Positions 7,671 to 16,230 of a stretch of DNA of 32,959 nucleotides are shown here, in pieces. The DNA lies in the NCBI GenBank assembly GCA_045658425.1, contig JAZOVB010000032.1:1-32959 (forward strand). The letters run 5' to 3'. Below the pieces are notes generated by a model, which searched no databases, had not been told where the DNA came from, and worked only from the letters and a program-made list of their open reading frames with translations. A program made the translations under genes and the position numbers. Each line of letters begins with the position of its first letter. Positions within the stretch are counted from its first letter, which is position 1. This stretch comes from SIG450 sp045658425 (GTDB lineage Bacteria; Bacillota; Clostridia; UMGS1840; HGM11507).

Positions 7671-8927
7671 TTAATTATTAACTTTTTCTTCACCTAAAAC
7701 AACATCGGCGCTATATATATTTCCTGAACGGTCATATTCAAGCTTAATTGAATTTCCGGCTTTTTTCTTATCACGAACCTTATTAAGTTCTTCTATTGTT
7801 TTAACGCGAACACCATCAGCTTTAGTTACTATATCACCACGGGTAATTCCCGCTTTATAAGCGCCGCTATCCTGCTGAACCTGTTCTACAAATATTCCCT
7901 CTGGATATCCATAATACTGAGCTATATCAGCTGATATATCTCTTCCTACAATACCGATAACCGGTCTGCCTTTAACATATCCATGATTTATCAAATCATC
8001 AAAAACAGGTTTTGCTTCATCAATGGGTATTGCAAACCCAAGACCTTCAACACCGGTTGAAGCAATTTTTAAAGTATTAATACCTATTACCTGACCCCTT
8101 GTATTAACAAGTGCACCACCTGAGTTTCCTGAGTTAATAGCTGCATCTGTTTGTATTAAAGTAAGAGTTTTGCCGTCAGTTTCTACCGTTCTGTTAAGGG
8201 CACTGATATATCCCACTGTAACACTTCCTGCAAATTCCATACCAAGAGGGTTACCGATTGCCACACACAGTTCTCCAACTTCAAGTTCACTGGAATGTCC
8301 TAATTCAGCATAAGGATATATTCCCTGTTCAAGTTTCAAAACAGCAAGGTCTGTTCTTGAATCCGAGCCTACAACAGTTGCATTTTTCTTTTCACCGCTA
8401 CTCAAATGAATCGATATTTTAGAAGCACCTTCAATAACATGGTTATTGGTAATAAGGTAACCATCATTAGAAATAATAATTCCCGAACCACTGCCCTGAC
8501 TCTCAGTCACCCCAAAAAACGACTGTCTGGGGACAGTAGATACAATTCCAACTACAGCAGGGCCGACTTTCTTGGCTATATCAACAACGGAAAGAGTTCC
8601 GGGTACTGCATTAACACCTGAGTTAGAATCAACATTACTACTGTTTGTCGGTGTATAATTATTAGGAGCTGTAAAGGAAAACGCTCTCATCTTCTGATTA
8701 ACATAATCAGGAAGAACAATTGCAAATACCCCGCAGGTTATAAGCGAACCAAGTATAGCCGCAATCAACATAAGAGCGGTAATTTTCATAAATCCTTTTC
8801 TGTTTTTTCTTTCCTTTTTTGGAGTTAAATAGCTTTCATTATAAGTAAAATGAGTTTTTTCAGTCTGCGATTCTGTTCCCTTTTGAAAATCATCATCATA
8901 CCAATTATTATTATACATATCTGCCAT
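7671..8927 (-). CDS. Membrane-anchored HtrA/DegP serine protease with PDZ domain
   Basis: A 418-residue envelope quality-control protease. The start chosen is the ATG at 8927, because the upstream in-frame TTG extension contains the AAAGGAGG ribosome binding site itself. The order is a cytoplasmic N-terminus (1-46), one membrane helix (about 47-71), a low-complexity linker (82-108), a trypsin-like protease (about 112-305) and one PDZ domain (about 322-412). The catalytic triad is intact: His163 (NNHVIEG), Asp193 (RTDLAVLK) and Ser269 (GNSGGAL). The protease acts outside the membrane on misfolded proteins. It follows a response regulator and sensor kinase on the same strand with a 78-base gap, an arrangement that suggests regulation by that pair. 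It matches the HtrA/YyxA types of Firmicutes; the exact paralogue cannot be told. Confidence 0.93.
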   Translation of the reverse strand: MADMYNNNWYDDDFQKGTESQTEKTHFTYNESYLTPKKERKNRKGFMKITALMLIAAILGSLITCGVFAIVLPDYVNQKMRAFSFTAPNNYTPTNSSNVDSNSGVNAVPGTLSVVDIAKKVGPAVVGIVSTVPRQSFFGVTESQGSGSGIIISNDGYLITNNHVIEGASKISIHLSSGEKKNATVVGSDSRTDLAVLKLEQGIYPYAELGHSSELEVGELCVAIGNPLGMEFAGSVTVGYISALNRTVETDGKTLTLIQTDAAINSGNSGGALVNTRGQVIGINTLKIASTGVEGLGFAIPIDEAKPVFDDLINHGYVKGRPVIGIVGRDISADIAQYYGYPEGIFVEQVQQDSGAYKAGITRGDIVTKADGVRVKTIEELNKVRDKKKAGNSIKLEYDRSGNIYSADVVLGEEKVNN

Positions 8928-9005
8928 ATTTACAAACCTCCTTTTTTTCAAGTTAATTGTAACATAAAATTATGAACAAAGTTTGAATAACTGTTAAATA
9001 ATGTA

Positions 9006-10406
9006 TTATTTTTTCAAGGTAAAAACAAACTCAGCAAATTTTCCGACTTCGCTGTTAATCCATATTTTTTCACCGTGTTTATTAATTATCCTTTTAACAA
9101 TATGAAGTCCTAAACCTACGCCGGTTTTATTCTGACTTCTGGATTTATCAAGCTTATAAAATCTTTCAAAGATGGTTTTTTGTTCTGCCGAACTTATACC
9201 TTCTCCCGTATTTTTTACGGAAACGATAATTTTATTCCCTTTTTGTTTTGTTGATATATCAACAGTTCCGTTTTCGTAAGAAAATTTTATGGCATTATCA
9301 ATGAGATTTGTCATTACTCTTTTTATACTGTCCTTTTCAGCAAAAACCAGTTCTCCGTCTTTTTCAAACAAAGCATTTACAGTAATATTTTTTTCATTGA
9401 ATCTATGCTCAAAACTTATTATTGATAACCTTATAAGCTCATTGATATCAAATGATGTGGGATCCAATTTAACCTCCTCCGATTCAAGTCTTGATATATC
9501 GAGTAGGTCACTGACTAATTTAGACAGACGTTTGGATTCGTCTAAAACCACCTGAAGATAGTCTTTTCTTTTTTCCTCAGGAATAGTATCATCAAGAATT
9601 CCCTGTACAAACCCGGTAATTGTCGTCATTGGAGTTCTTAGTTCATGGGAAACATCTGAAATAAAAGCTTTTCTCAGATATTCAGATTTTTCCAATGAAT
9701 CAGCCATATCGTTAAACTGTTCCGCAAGCTGACCTATTTCATCATCCTTGTTATATACCTTTACTCTTGTCTGGAGTTTCCCATTACTTAATTCCTTTGA
9801 AGCTTTTCTCATTGCTTTGACAGGGTCTGTAATTCTCTTTGTAAGTATAAAAATAAGTATCAAAGACAGTAAAAGAACTACTATACCTGATATTAGATAA
9901 ATTTTGATTACATCAGCTCTTAACTTTGTTATTTCCGGAAGCATTGTAATAAGGTAAATACCGCCCAGTATATCTTTCCCGGATTTCAAGGGAACACCAA
10001 CTATAAGACTTGAGTCTTTAGCACTGCCTATTTTTGCAACATCCGAACAAGCATCCCCTCCGAATACTTTTTCAAGCATACCCGCGGGAATCATAATCGA
10101 TTTTCCTCTTAATATAACACCCGTAGATGAAATAACCTTGCCATTTACATCGGTAAGTATTATATCACTGTCAAGATTCTGAGCAGATAAACTGCTTAGC
10201 ATTTCATAATAAGAAACAAAATTATCAGGTTCACGTCTTATTATACCATCCGAAATATTGCTTATCCGCTCACCTGCTTTGATAAGCATATTTTCCTTTT
10301 GTGATACAACATAATTCCCGAGAAAATAAAATATAACCATACCGAGTATTACAGTTACAATAAGCAATACTGTTACAAAATAAGTAAATATTTTTTTAAA
10401 TACCAT
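9006..10406 (-). CDS. Two-component sensor histidine kinase
   Basis: A 466-residue membrane kinase. It has a first helix (about 8-30), an extracytoplasmic sensor part (31-166), a second helix (167-188), a HAMP linker (about 188-241), a HisKA dimerisation domain with phospho-acceptor His254 in SDVSHELRTP, and an ATP-binding HATPase_c domain. The latter shows the N-box (Asn367 to Asn371), NTGEGIS (399-405) and GVGLGLHIV (429-437). The start lies 2 bases after the stop of the response regulator gene, and its ribosome binding site GAGGT overlaps the end of that gene, so translation is coupled. The sensor part is unlike a familiar ligand-binding domain. With htrA directly downstream, an envelope-stress or cell-wall signal is a reasonable inference. 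Confidence 0.93.
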   Translation of the reverse strand: MVFKKIFTYFVTVLLIVTVILGMVIFYFLGNYVVSQKENMLIKAGERISNISDGIIRREPDNFVSYYEMLSSLSAQNLDSDIILTDVNGKVISSTGVILRGKSIMIPAGMLEKVFGGDACSDVAKIGSAKDSSLIVGVPLKSGKDILGGIYLITMLPEITKLRADVIKIYLISGIVVLLLSLILIFILTKRITDPVKAMRKASKELSNGKLQTRVKVYNKDDEIGQLAEQFNDMADSLEKSEYLRKAFISDVSHELRTPMTTITGFVQGILDDTIPEEKRKDYLQVVLDESKRLSKLVSDLLDISRLESEEVKLDPTSFDINELIRLSIISFEHRFNEKNITVNALFEKDGELVFAEKDSIKRVMTNLIDNAIKFSYENGTVDISTKQKGNKIIVSVKNTGEGISSAEQKTIFERFYKLDKSRSQNKTGVGLGLHIVKRIINKHGEKIWINSEVGKFAEFVFTLKK

Positions 10407-10408
10407 TA

Positions 10409-11104
10409 CTATAATACCTCGAATTTATATCCAACTCGGTGCACAGTTTTCAAATTCCATTTATCGCTTACATTTTCTATTTTTTCTCTTATCCTTTTAA
10501 TATGAACATCAACAGTTCTTGAATCGCCGTAATAATCATATCCCCACACATTTGATAAAAGTTGATCACGGGTAAAAACTTTATTCGGATTTGACGCAAG
10601 ATAGTATAAAACCTCTAATTCTTTCGGCGGAATTTCAACCGCAACCCCATTAACCTTAAGCTCGTAATTAGTAAGATTTATACTGATTTTATCATATACC
10701 ACAATTTCTTCAACATCGTCTTTTTCAGTATCTTTTCCAAAACGCCTTAATACTGCTTTCATCCTTGCAATAAGCTCTTTAACATCAAAGGGCTTAACCA
10801 TATAGTCATCCGCACCAAGTTCGAGTCCCAACACCTTATCAAAAATATCCCCTTTAGCAGTAAGAAAAATAATAGGAGTAGAGCTTGTTTTTCTTATCTC
10901 CTTGCACACTTCATAACCATCCATTTCAGGCATAAGAATATCAAGAACAACAAGAGACGGCTTTTCTCTGTTAAAAACATTTACTGCTTGTCTGCCATTT
11001 TCGGCAATTACAACCTCAAACCCCTCTTTTTCAAGGTATAAACGAGCAAGTTCGCATATATTTTTATCGTCATCGCAGAATAGTATTTTAACTTTAGTGT
11101 TCAT
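10409..11104 (-). CDS. OmpR/PhoB-family response regulator
   Basis: A 231-residue DNA-binding regulator. The receiver domain (about 5-120) has the acidic pocket Asp11/Asp12, the phospho-acceptor Asp55 (VLDILMPEMDG), Thr82 and Lys104 (MVKPFD). A winged-helix DNA-binding domain follows (about 133-230), with the recognition region SRTVDVHIKRIREKIE. It is paired with the sensor kinase gene 2 bases downstream and starts 13 bases after metK. Its targets are not visible; htrA, the next gene but one, is the natural candidate. Confidence 0.94.
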   Translation of the reverse strand: MNTKVKILFCDDDKNICELARLYLEKEGFEVVIAENGRQAVNVFNREKPSLVVLDILMPEMDGYEVCKEIRKTSSTPIIFLTAKGDIFDKVLGLELGADDYMVKPFDVKELIARMKAVLRRFGKDTEKDDVEEIVVYDKISINLTNYELKVNGVAVEIPPKELEVLYYLASNPNKVFTRDQLLSNVWGYDYYGDSRTVDVHIKRIREKIENVSDKWNLKTVHRVGYKFEVL

Positions 11105-11117
11105 ATAATCTCCTCAT

Positions 11118-12293
11118 TTAAAGATTAGCATCTTTTCTTAATACATCCGCTTTATCAGTTTTCTCCCAAGGAAATTCAATATCCTCTCTGCCAAAATGAC
11201 CATAAGCGGCAGTGGCATTATATATCGGTCTTCTTAATTCAAAATGTTCTATAATGGCACTTGGTCTTAAATCAAAATGTTTTTCAACAAGCTTTTCAAT
11301 AAAAGATTCTTCAATTACATTGGTTCCAAATGTGTCAACCAATACAGATACCGGCTTTGCAACACCTATTGCATAAGCAATCTGAATTTCACATTTTTTA
11401 GCAAGACCTGCCTTAACAATATTTTTAGCAACATATCTTGCAGCATACGCAGCTGAACGGTCAACCTTTGTAGGGTCTTTCCCTGAAAAAGCACCACCGC
11501 CATGTCTCGCATATCCTCCGTATGTATCAACAATAATCTTTCTACCGGTAACTCCCGCATCCCCCATTGGTCCGCCAACTGTAAAACGTCCGGTGGGATT
11601 AATAAGAATTTTTGTATTTTCGTCAAGCATATTTTTAGGAAGCACAGCTTTTATTACCAAGTCAATCATATCCTGCCTTAATGTTTCATTGGAAACATCT
11701 TCACTGTGCTGGGTTGACAAAACAACTGTTTCTATTCTTACCGGTTTATCATCAATGTACTCAACTGTTACCTGGGTTTTTCCATCAGGTCTTAAATAAT
11801 CAACAAGTTTATTTTTTCTTACATCTGTAAGTCTTTTTGACAACTTATGAGCAAGATATATAGGCATAGGCATCAGTGTTTCGGTTTCATCACAAGCAAA
11901 ACCGAACATCATTCCCTGGTCACCTGCACCATGTTCCTTTTCTGTATTATCATTTTTACTTTCATAGGAATTATCAACGCCCATTGCAATATCCGGAGAC
12001 TGTTCGTGTATTGCAGTAATTACACCGCAAGTTTCACAATCAAATCCGTATTTAGCTCTATCATATCCGATTTTCTTTACGGTATCTCTAACCAAAGACT
12101 GATAATCAATAGTTGCTTTAGTGGTTATTTCCCCCATAACCAGTACAAGTCCAGTTGTAATAGCAGTTTCACAGGCTACTCTGGCATTTTTATCAATTGT
12201 CAATATAGCATCTAAAACCGCATCTGAAATCTGATCACAGATTTTATCGGGATGTCCTTCTGTAACTGATTCAGAAGTAAAAAACTTTCTCAT
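11118..12293 (-). CDS. metK: S-adenosylmethionine synthetase
   Basis: A 391-residue cytoplasmic enzyme that makes S-adenosylmethionine from methionine and ATP. Family signatures are intact: GHPDK (13-17), GAGDQG (122-127) and the phosphate loop GGGAFSGKDPTKVDRS (265-280). The length is typical. The ATG at 12293 has an AAGGTGA ribosome binding site. The gap to the upstream membrane-protein gene is only 18 bases, so there is no room for a SAM riboswitch, which often controls metK in Firmicutes. Here metK appears to be transcribed from a promoter further upstream, together with unrelated genes. Confidence 0.98.
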   Translation of the reverse strand: MRKFFTSESVTEGHPDKICDQISDAVLDAILTIDKNARVACETAITTGLVLVMGEITTKATIDYQSLVRDTVKKIGYDRAKYGFDCETCGVITAIHEQSPDIAMGVDNSYESKNDNTEKEHGAGDQGMMFGFACDETETLMPMPIYLAHKLSKRLTDVRKNKLVDYLRPDGKTQVTVEYIDDKPVRIETVVLSTQHSEDVSNETLRQDMIDLVIKAVLPKNMLDENTKILINPTGRFTVGGPMGDAGVTGRKIIVDTYGGYARHGGGAFSGKDPTKVDRSAAYAARYVAKNIVKAGLAKKCEIQIAYAIGVAKPVSVLVDTFGTNVIEESFIEKLVEKHFDLRPSAIIEHFELRRPIYNATAAYGHFGREDIEFPWEKTDKADVLRKDANL

Positions 12294-12311
12294 TTGTATT
12301 CACCTTTCCTT

Positions 12312-12809
12312 TTATATTAGTGTTTTAAATATATTTGTAATAAATTCCAGGGCTCCGGTTGTAATAAGAGTGGCAACTATAGTGCCTGATATTATAATCG
12401 GTACAGCTCTGCTTATTCTCATTTTAAGTATAGTAGCAGCCAATGCCCCCGATATTGCTCCGGTACCGGGAACAGGCAATGCAACAAATAAAAACAATCC
12501 CCATCCTTCAATTTTATTTAACTTTTCCGCTTTTTTATTGGCAATATCATCAAGCTTCTGCCCTATTTTTTTAAAACATTTAGTAGATAAACACCAGTTT
12601 ACAATAGGACGGAATAAAAGAATGATAAACGGAATAGGGACCATATTACCGAGTACACTTATCGCAAACAACTCCCAGAATGGTATGCCCATATCAACAA
12701 AAAACAGTATAGCATACCTTGCCTCAACAAAAGGAATCATTGAAGCAAAAAATACCTTCATCCACATAGGCACAGGTATGGAATATAAAAATTCTCTGAC
12801 AAAATCCAT
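12312..12809 (-). CDS. Small multidrug-export-family membrane protein (COG2426-like)
   Basis: A 165-residue integral membrane protein matching the 'putative small multi-drug export protein' family. It has a short amphipathic start, the conserved early MIPFVEARYAI motif, hydrophobic segments at about 17-55, 57-72, 101-128 and 133-160, and the conserved loop ALPVPGTGA (110-118) between a basic, cytoplasmic stretch (78-99) and the last helices. The transport function of the family is poorly tested, so the drug-export label should be read as a family name only. It begins 2 bases after the DUF4340 gene stop, so it belongs to that transcription unit. Confidence 0.8.
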   Translation of the reverse strand: MDFVREFLYSIPVPMWMKVFFASMIPFVEARYAILFFVDMGIPFWELFAISVLGNMVPIPFIILLFRPIVNWCLSTKCFKKIGQKLDDIANKKAEKLNKIEGWGLFLFVALPVPGTGAISGALAATILKMRISRAVPIIISGTIVATLITTGALEFITNIFKTLI

Positions 12810-12811
12810 TT

Positions 12812-14167
12812 TTATTTCCCCTTAAAATTATTTTTGATGATACTGTCAATTGTTTTTACTCGTTTTTCAAACTGCGAGGAATCAACATAAAATACAGTTG
12901 CACCTTCTAAAACAACAGCTATTTTTCTTTCATCATATTTATAGAATTTAACTGTTTCAACCTCTCCGTTAAGATAAGTAAATTCGTAACTGAGAATTGG
13001 ATTTCCATTCGGAGTATCCCCCAAAGCGCCACCGGTTGTCATACTGATGATTTCAGTATAAAGAGATTTAAAGCTCTTTTCATCGACCAATTTACCGTTA
13101 ACTTTTATATCATGGGTTTCCAAATCTATCTTCTTAATATCAAATTCCATATTGATATCATTATGATTATATTTGAACTTTGCAACCTGGTCAATAAGCC
13201 TCAAAGACACAAATTGCTGCAAAAAAGCATTAGGTTCAAAACTTAAGAATTCAAATCCTGCTCCATCAATTAAATATACATTGGATTTTCCATTAACGGT
13301 TATATAAATATCAGCATCTTTATTTTTACCGATATACATACTGTTTTTACTTCCGTCTTTATTGGTTACGATAATATTGGCAGAAGGAACTTGCAATCCA
13401 TACAAAGATAAATTACTTGGATTATCCTCAACATATTCTTTTATCTCTAATTCATTCAATAATGTAATAATTTTTTCAAGTTCCCCACCATCAGCATCCC
13501 ATTTATATGGAGTTACCATATTAAATGATGCAAAGGTATTTCGGTTAAGGTCGGTTTCGTTGTTTCTTACAAAAGCAACTTTCTTACCATCTTTTGTAAA
13601 CTCCAATGCACTGATATTTAATATATCCATTGAGAAAAGCACTGTATTTCTGTAATAATCAAGTTTTCTTAAAAACACATTGGAAGAATTCTCAGATACA
13701 ATATAAATACTATCAGAATTACCAATTTTCAGATAACGACCGCTTAAAGTAGGTGTTTGAGCGCCTATATATACATTTATCGTATCTGAATTTTTAAGAT
13801 TTATTACTGCTGTTCCCTCCGGATTATCAAATCCGAACTGTTTTATATCTCCGCTTCCTTCAGAAACTGTTTCAGAAGCATAAGCAGAAGAAACTTCGGT
13901 GAACAAGTATTTAAGTTTTTCAAGGTCTAAATCTATTTTCTTATCTTTTACAGTAACAGTACCACCATTTAATACAGTATATTCACCATATACATTCTTT
14001 ATTTCAACGGAAGCTATATCATCGGATGCAACCGAATATATTTCTTTCATTTCATAACTTTCGGTATCTTCGTTTTTTTCAGGTTCAATACCCGAAATTA
14101 CAAAAACACCAACAAGCAATGATAATATAAGAACCCCTAAAAGAATATAATTTTTATATTTTCTCAT
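12812..14167 (-). CDS. DUF4340 protein of the Gld-like ABC cassette
   Basis: A 451-residue protein with one N-terminal membrane helix (about 7-24) and a large extracytoplasmic region built of two DUF4340-like beta-rich repeats. In the first, DIASVEIKN, FGFDNPEGTAVI and YIGAQTPTLSGRYLKIG stand out; the second has LSLYGLQVPSANI and YIGKNKDADIYITV. DUF4340 proteins are regularly encoded beside GldF/GldG-type ABC components, as here. The start codon overlaps the stop of the GldG-like gene by one base (TAATG), so the two are translationally coupled. The molecular role is unknown. Confidence 0.85.
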   Translation of the reverse strand: MRKYKNYILLGVLILSLLVGVFVISGIEPEKNEDTESYEMKEIYSVASDDIASVEIKNVYGEYTVLNGGTVTVKDKKIDLDLEKLKYLFTEVSSAYASETVSEGSGDIKQFGFDNPEGTAVINLKNSDTINVYIGAQTPTLSGRYLKIGNSDSIYIVSENSSNVFLRKLDYYRNTVLFSMDILNISALEFTKDGKKVAFVRNNETDLNRNTFASFNMVTPYKWDADGGELEKIITLLNELEIKEYVEDNPSNLSLYGLQVPSANIIVTNKDGSKNSMYIGKNKDADIYITVNGKSNVYLIDGAGFEFLSFEPNAFLQQFVSLRLIDQVAKFKYNHNDINMEFDIKKIDLETHDIKVNGKLVDEKSFKSLYTEIISMTTGGALGDTPNGNPILSYEFTYLNGEVETVKFYKYDERKIAVVLEGATVFYVDSSQFEKRVKTIDSIIKNNFKGK

Positions 14168-15507
14168 TACAGTTTTCTCCTCTTAGACCAAACAACTATA
14201 CCACATATAAGAATTCCTATTGCTGCAAGAAACACAACAATTATAACAAAAGCAAGGTCTGTACCCGTCATCAATAATCTTGTATCCTGAGTCTTTTTAT
14301 CCTCAATTTCAACATAATTTTCCGAAGGAAGAATTCCTGTCATTACACTCTGACATATATCTTCATTATACATATAATCGGATGCTTCATAAAGAAGTGA
14401 TGAGCCTGATACATACATTTTAACAATCGAGTTATCCTCAAGAACTCTTTCTGATACCATTGAAATAATGTGAGTTCCTACATTTCCGGTATCCCCCTCC
14501 TGATTAAGAGTGGTCGCTTTATCGGTACTCTTTAAAACCTGATGTAAGGTTATCCCCTTTGTATTACTGTACAGATTATCAAGTTTAAACGCATAAGTAT
14601 AATACTGATTCTTTGACACATTTGTTGTATAATCATTTTTATCGACAACAGGTATAAACATTTTTTGCTGAGTCATATTTTCAGGATTTTTCTCTGCAAT
14701 AATTTCATTTTTTACATCAACACCCCATTCGCGGATATATTCACACAAATTAGGAAGATATTCATTTTCGGGAGAAAGATATATCTGTATATTTCCGCCC
14801 TCTAAAACATAGCTTTCTATTAAAGCAATTTCCCCCTGGGTAAAATCTGTATCCGGGCAAAATATTACAAGCATATCACAATTTTCAATTTTCTTTGTTG
14901 TAATATCAAGAACATCATACTTATAGTAATTCTTAGCCGCAACCTCTGCAATACCATACGCAGGTAATTCACCGTGTCCTTCTGTAAAGTAAATTGTTTT
15001 CTTAACACCCTTTACAGCCGCCATTATTCCATTTGTAATAAGGCTTTCCGCTTTTTCCATTCCTCCGGTTGTTCCGTAGATTGATCCTATATTTATCGCC
15101 TCATATTTATCGCCTATTTCAATTATAAGAGTGCCATACGGGTCAACATTTTCGTACTTCTGGGCAATAGCAGGATTTTTTTCTATATCGACTTTAGTAA
15201 TCTCGATATCTTTTTTTATTTGCTTGTATCTGTTAAGAAGTTCTTCAATCATAGGTTCTCCCTCCGAGCCAGGAAGAAGAAGTTTCATTGAAACAGGCTT
15301 ATCAACAGTCTTTAAAGCCTCGGCGGTAGCAGATGATATATCAAACTGTCTGTTTGCGGTTAAATCTATATTAACTCCAGGAAACTTATCGGTTACTACT
15401 GAAACAAAAGTATTCACCAACAAAACGAAGATAATAAACATAACCGTAATTAAAGTCGCACCAAAGCCACATCTGATTTTTTTAGAACTAAGTAATTTTT
15501 TTATCAT
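14167..15507 (-). CDS. GldG-like ABC transporter auxiliary protein
   Basis: A 446-residue membrane protein of the GldG/ABC_transp_aux type. It has one helix near the N-terminus (about 15-38), a long extracytoplasmic domain (about 45-410) with the family phrase IYFTEGHGELP, and a C-terminal helix (about 416-438) ending in basic residues. Members accompany an ABC-2 permease and ATPase. In Bacteroidetes the homologues are linked to gliding; in Firmicutes the substrate is unknown. The ATG at 15507 has an AGGAGG ribosome binding site, 15 bases after the permease gene. Confidence 0.85.
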   Translation of the reverse strand: MIKKLLSSKKIRCGFGATLITVMFIIFVLLVNTFVSVVTDKFPGVNIDLTANRQFDISSATAEALKTVDKPVSMKLLLPGSEGEPMIEELLNRYKQIKKDIEITKVDIEKNPAIAQKYENVDPYGTLIIEIGDKYEAINIGSIYGTTGGMEKAESLITNGIMAAVKGVKKTIYFTEGHGELPAYGIAEVAAKNYYKYDVLDITTKKIENCDMLVIFCPDTDFTQGEIALIESYVLEGGNIQIYLSPENEYLPNLCEYIREWGVDVKNEIIAEKNPENMTQQKMFIPVVDKNDYTTNVSKNQYYTYAFKLDNLYSNTKGITLHQVLKSTDKATTLNQEGDTGNVGTHIISMVSERVLEDNSIVKMYVSGSSLLYEASDYMYNEDICQSVMTGILPSENYVEIEDKKTQDTRLLMTGTDLAFVIIVVFLAAIGILICGIVVWSKRRKL

Positions 15508-15522
15508 AATGTATGCCTCCTG

Positions 15523-16230
15523 TTATGACCAACGTTTTTTATCAATCATTCTTATAGTCAGGAAAATGAAAATTCCTGCAAATGAAAGATAATAAAAAAT
15601 ACTGTCCCATGCCAACAATCCTATTCCAAAATTATCAAATCTGTAGGATAGAGAAAAGAAACTGAAAATATTAACAAGCCAATCGGGATTACCAAACATT
15701 CCCGGTATCATTTCAGAAAAATAAAATACCAAAAGCAACCCGAAAGATACAAGCGCAGATATTATAAGATTGGTTGAAACCGATGACACAAACAAGCCAA
15801 CAGCAACAAATGATGCGCCGATTAACAGTTCACCTATATACATTATAAGAAATGATGCAATATCAAGATTTCCGTATATTGCTGTAATAAAAGCATAAAT
15901 GATGACAAGAGACATCATAATCGCAAACACCAAAAATGCAGAAAGAAATTTTCCCATAACAAGTGAAGTAATTGAATTTGGCGATGTAAATAATAATTGA
16001 TCTGTCTTCTGTGTCTTCTCTTCAGAGAAAAGACGCATAGTAAGCATTGGAACCAAAAACAAAAACATTGTATTCATACTGTACATTACAGGCATCATGG
16101 AAGCATACTGATTAAGAATATTGTACATTAAATAGAATATAAATGATACCACTAAGAAGAGGCTCATTAATATATACATTAAGGGAGAATTAAAGTAGGC
16201 TTTTATTTCTCTTAAAAAAACTGCTTTCAT
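15523..16230 (-). CDS. ABC-2 type permease (GldF-like)
   Basis: A 235-residue membrane protein with six predicted helices (about 14-36, 50-65, 90-118, 130-150, 158-178 and 210-230). The cytoplasmic loop MRLFSEEKTQKTDQLLFTSP after helix two is characteristic of GldF-type ABC-2 permeases. It forms the membrane part of an exporter with the ATPase encoded just upstream; their stop and start codons overlap as TAATG at 16230. The GldG-like and DUF4340 genes follow. The substrate is unknown. Confidence 0.88.
   Translation of the reverse strand: MKAVFLREIKAYFNSPLMYILMSLFLVVSFIFYLMYNILNQYASMMPVMYSMNTMFLFLVPMLTMRLFSEEKTQKTDQLLFTSPNSITSLVMGKFLSAFLVFAIMMSLVIIYAFITAIYGNLDIASFLIMYIGELLIGASFVAVGLFVSSVSTNLIISALVSFGLLLVFYFSEMIPGMFGNPDWLVNIFSFFSLSYRFDNFGIGLLAWDSIFYYLSFAGIFIFLTIRMIDKKRWS

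Noticed and set aside
11366..11626. 86-residue open frame on the minus strand inside metK
   Set aside because: It is an out-of-frame shadow of a highly conserved gene with no ribosome binding site and an unnatural composition.
11847..12215. 122-residue plus-strand open frame
   Set aside because: Antisense to metK, without ribosome binding site or recognisable protein features.
12370..12825. 151-residue plus-strand open frame
   Set aside because: It is antisense to the small export-family membrane protein gene; the minus-strand frame has family motifs and proper spacing to its neighbours.
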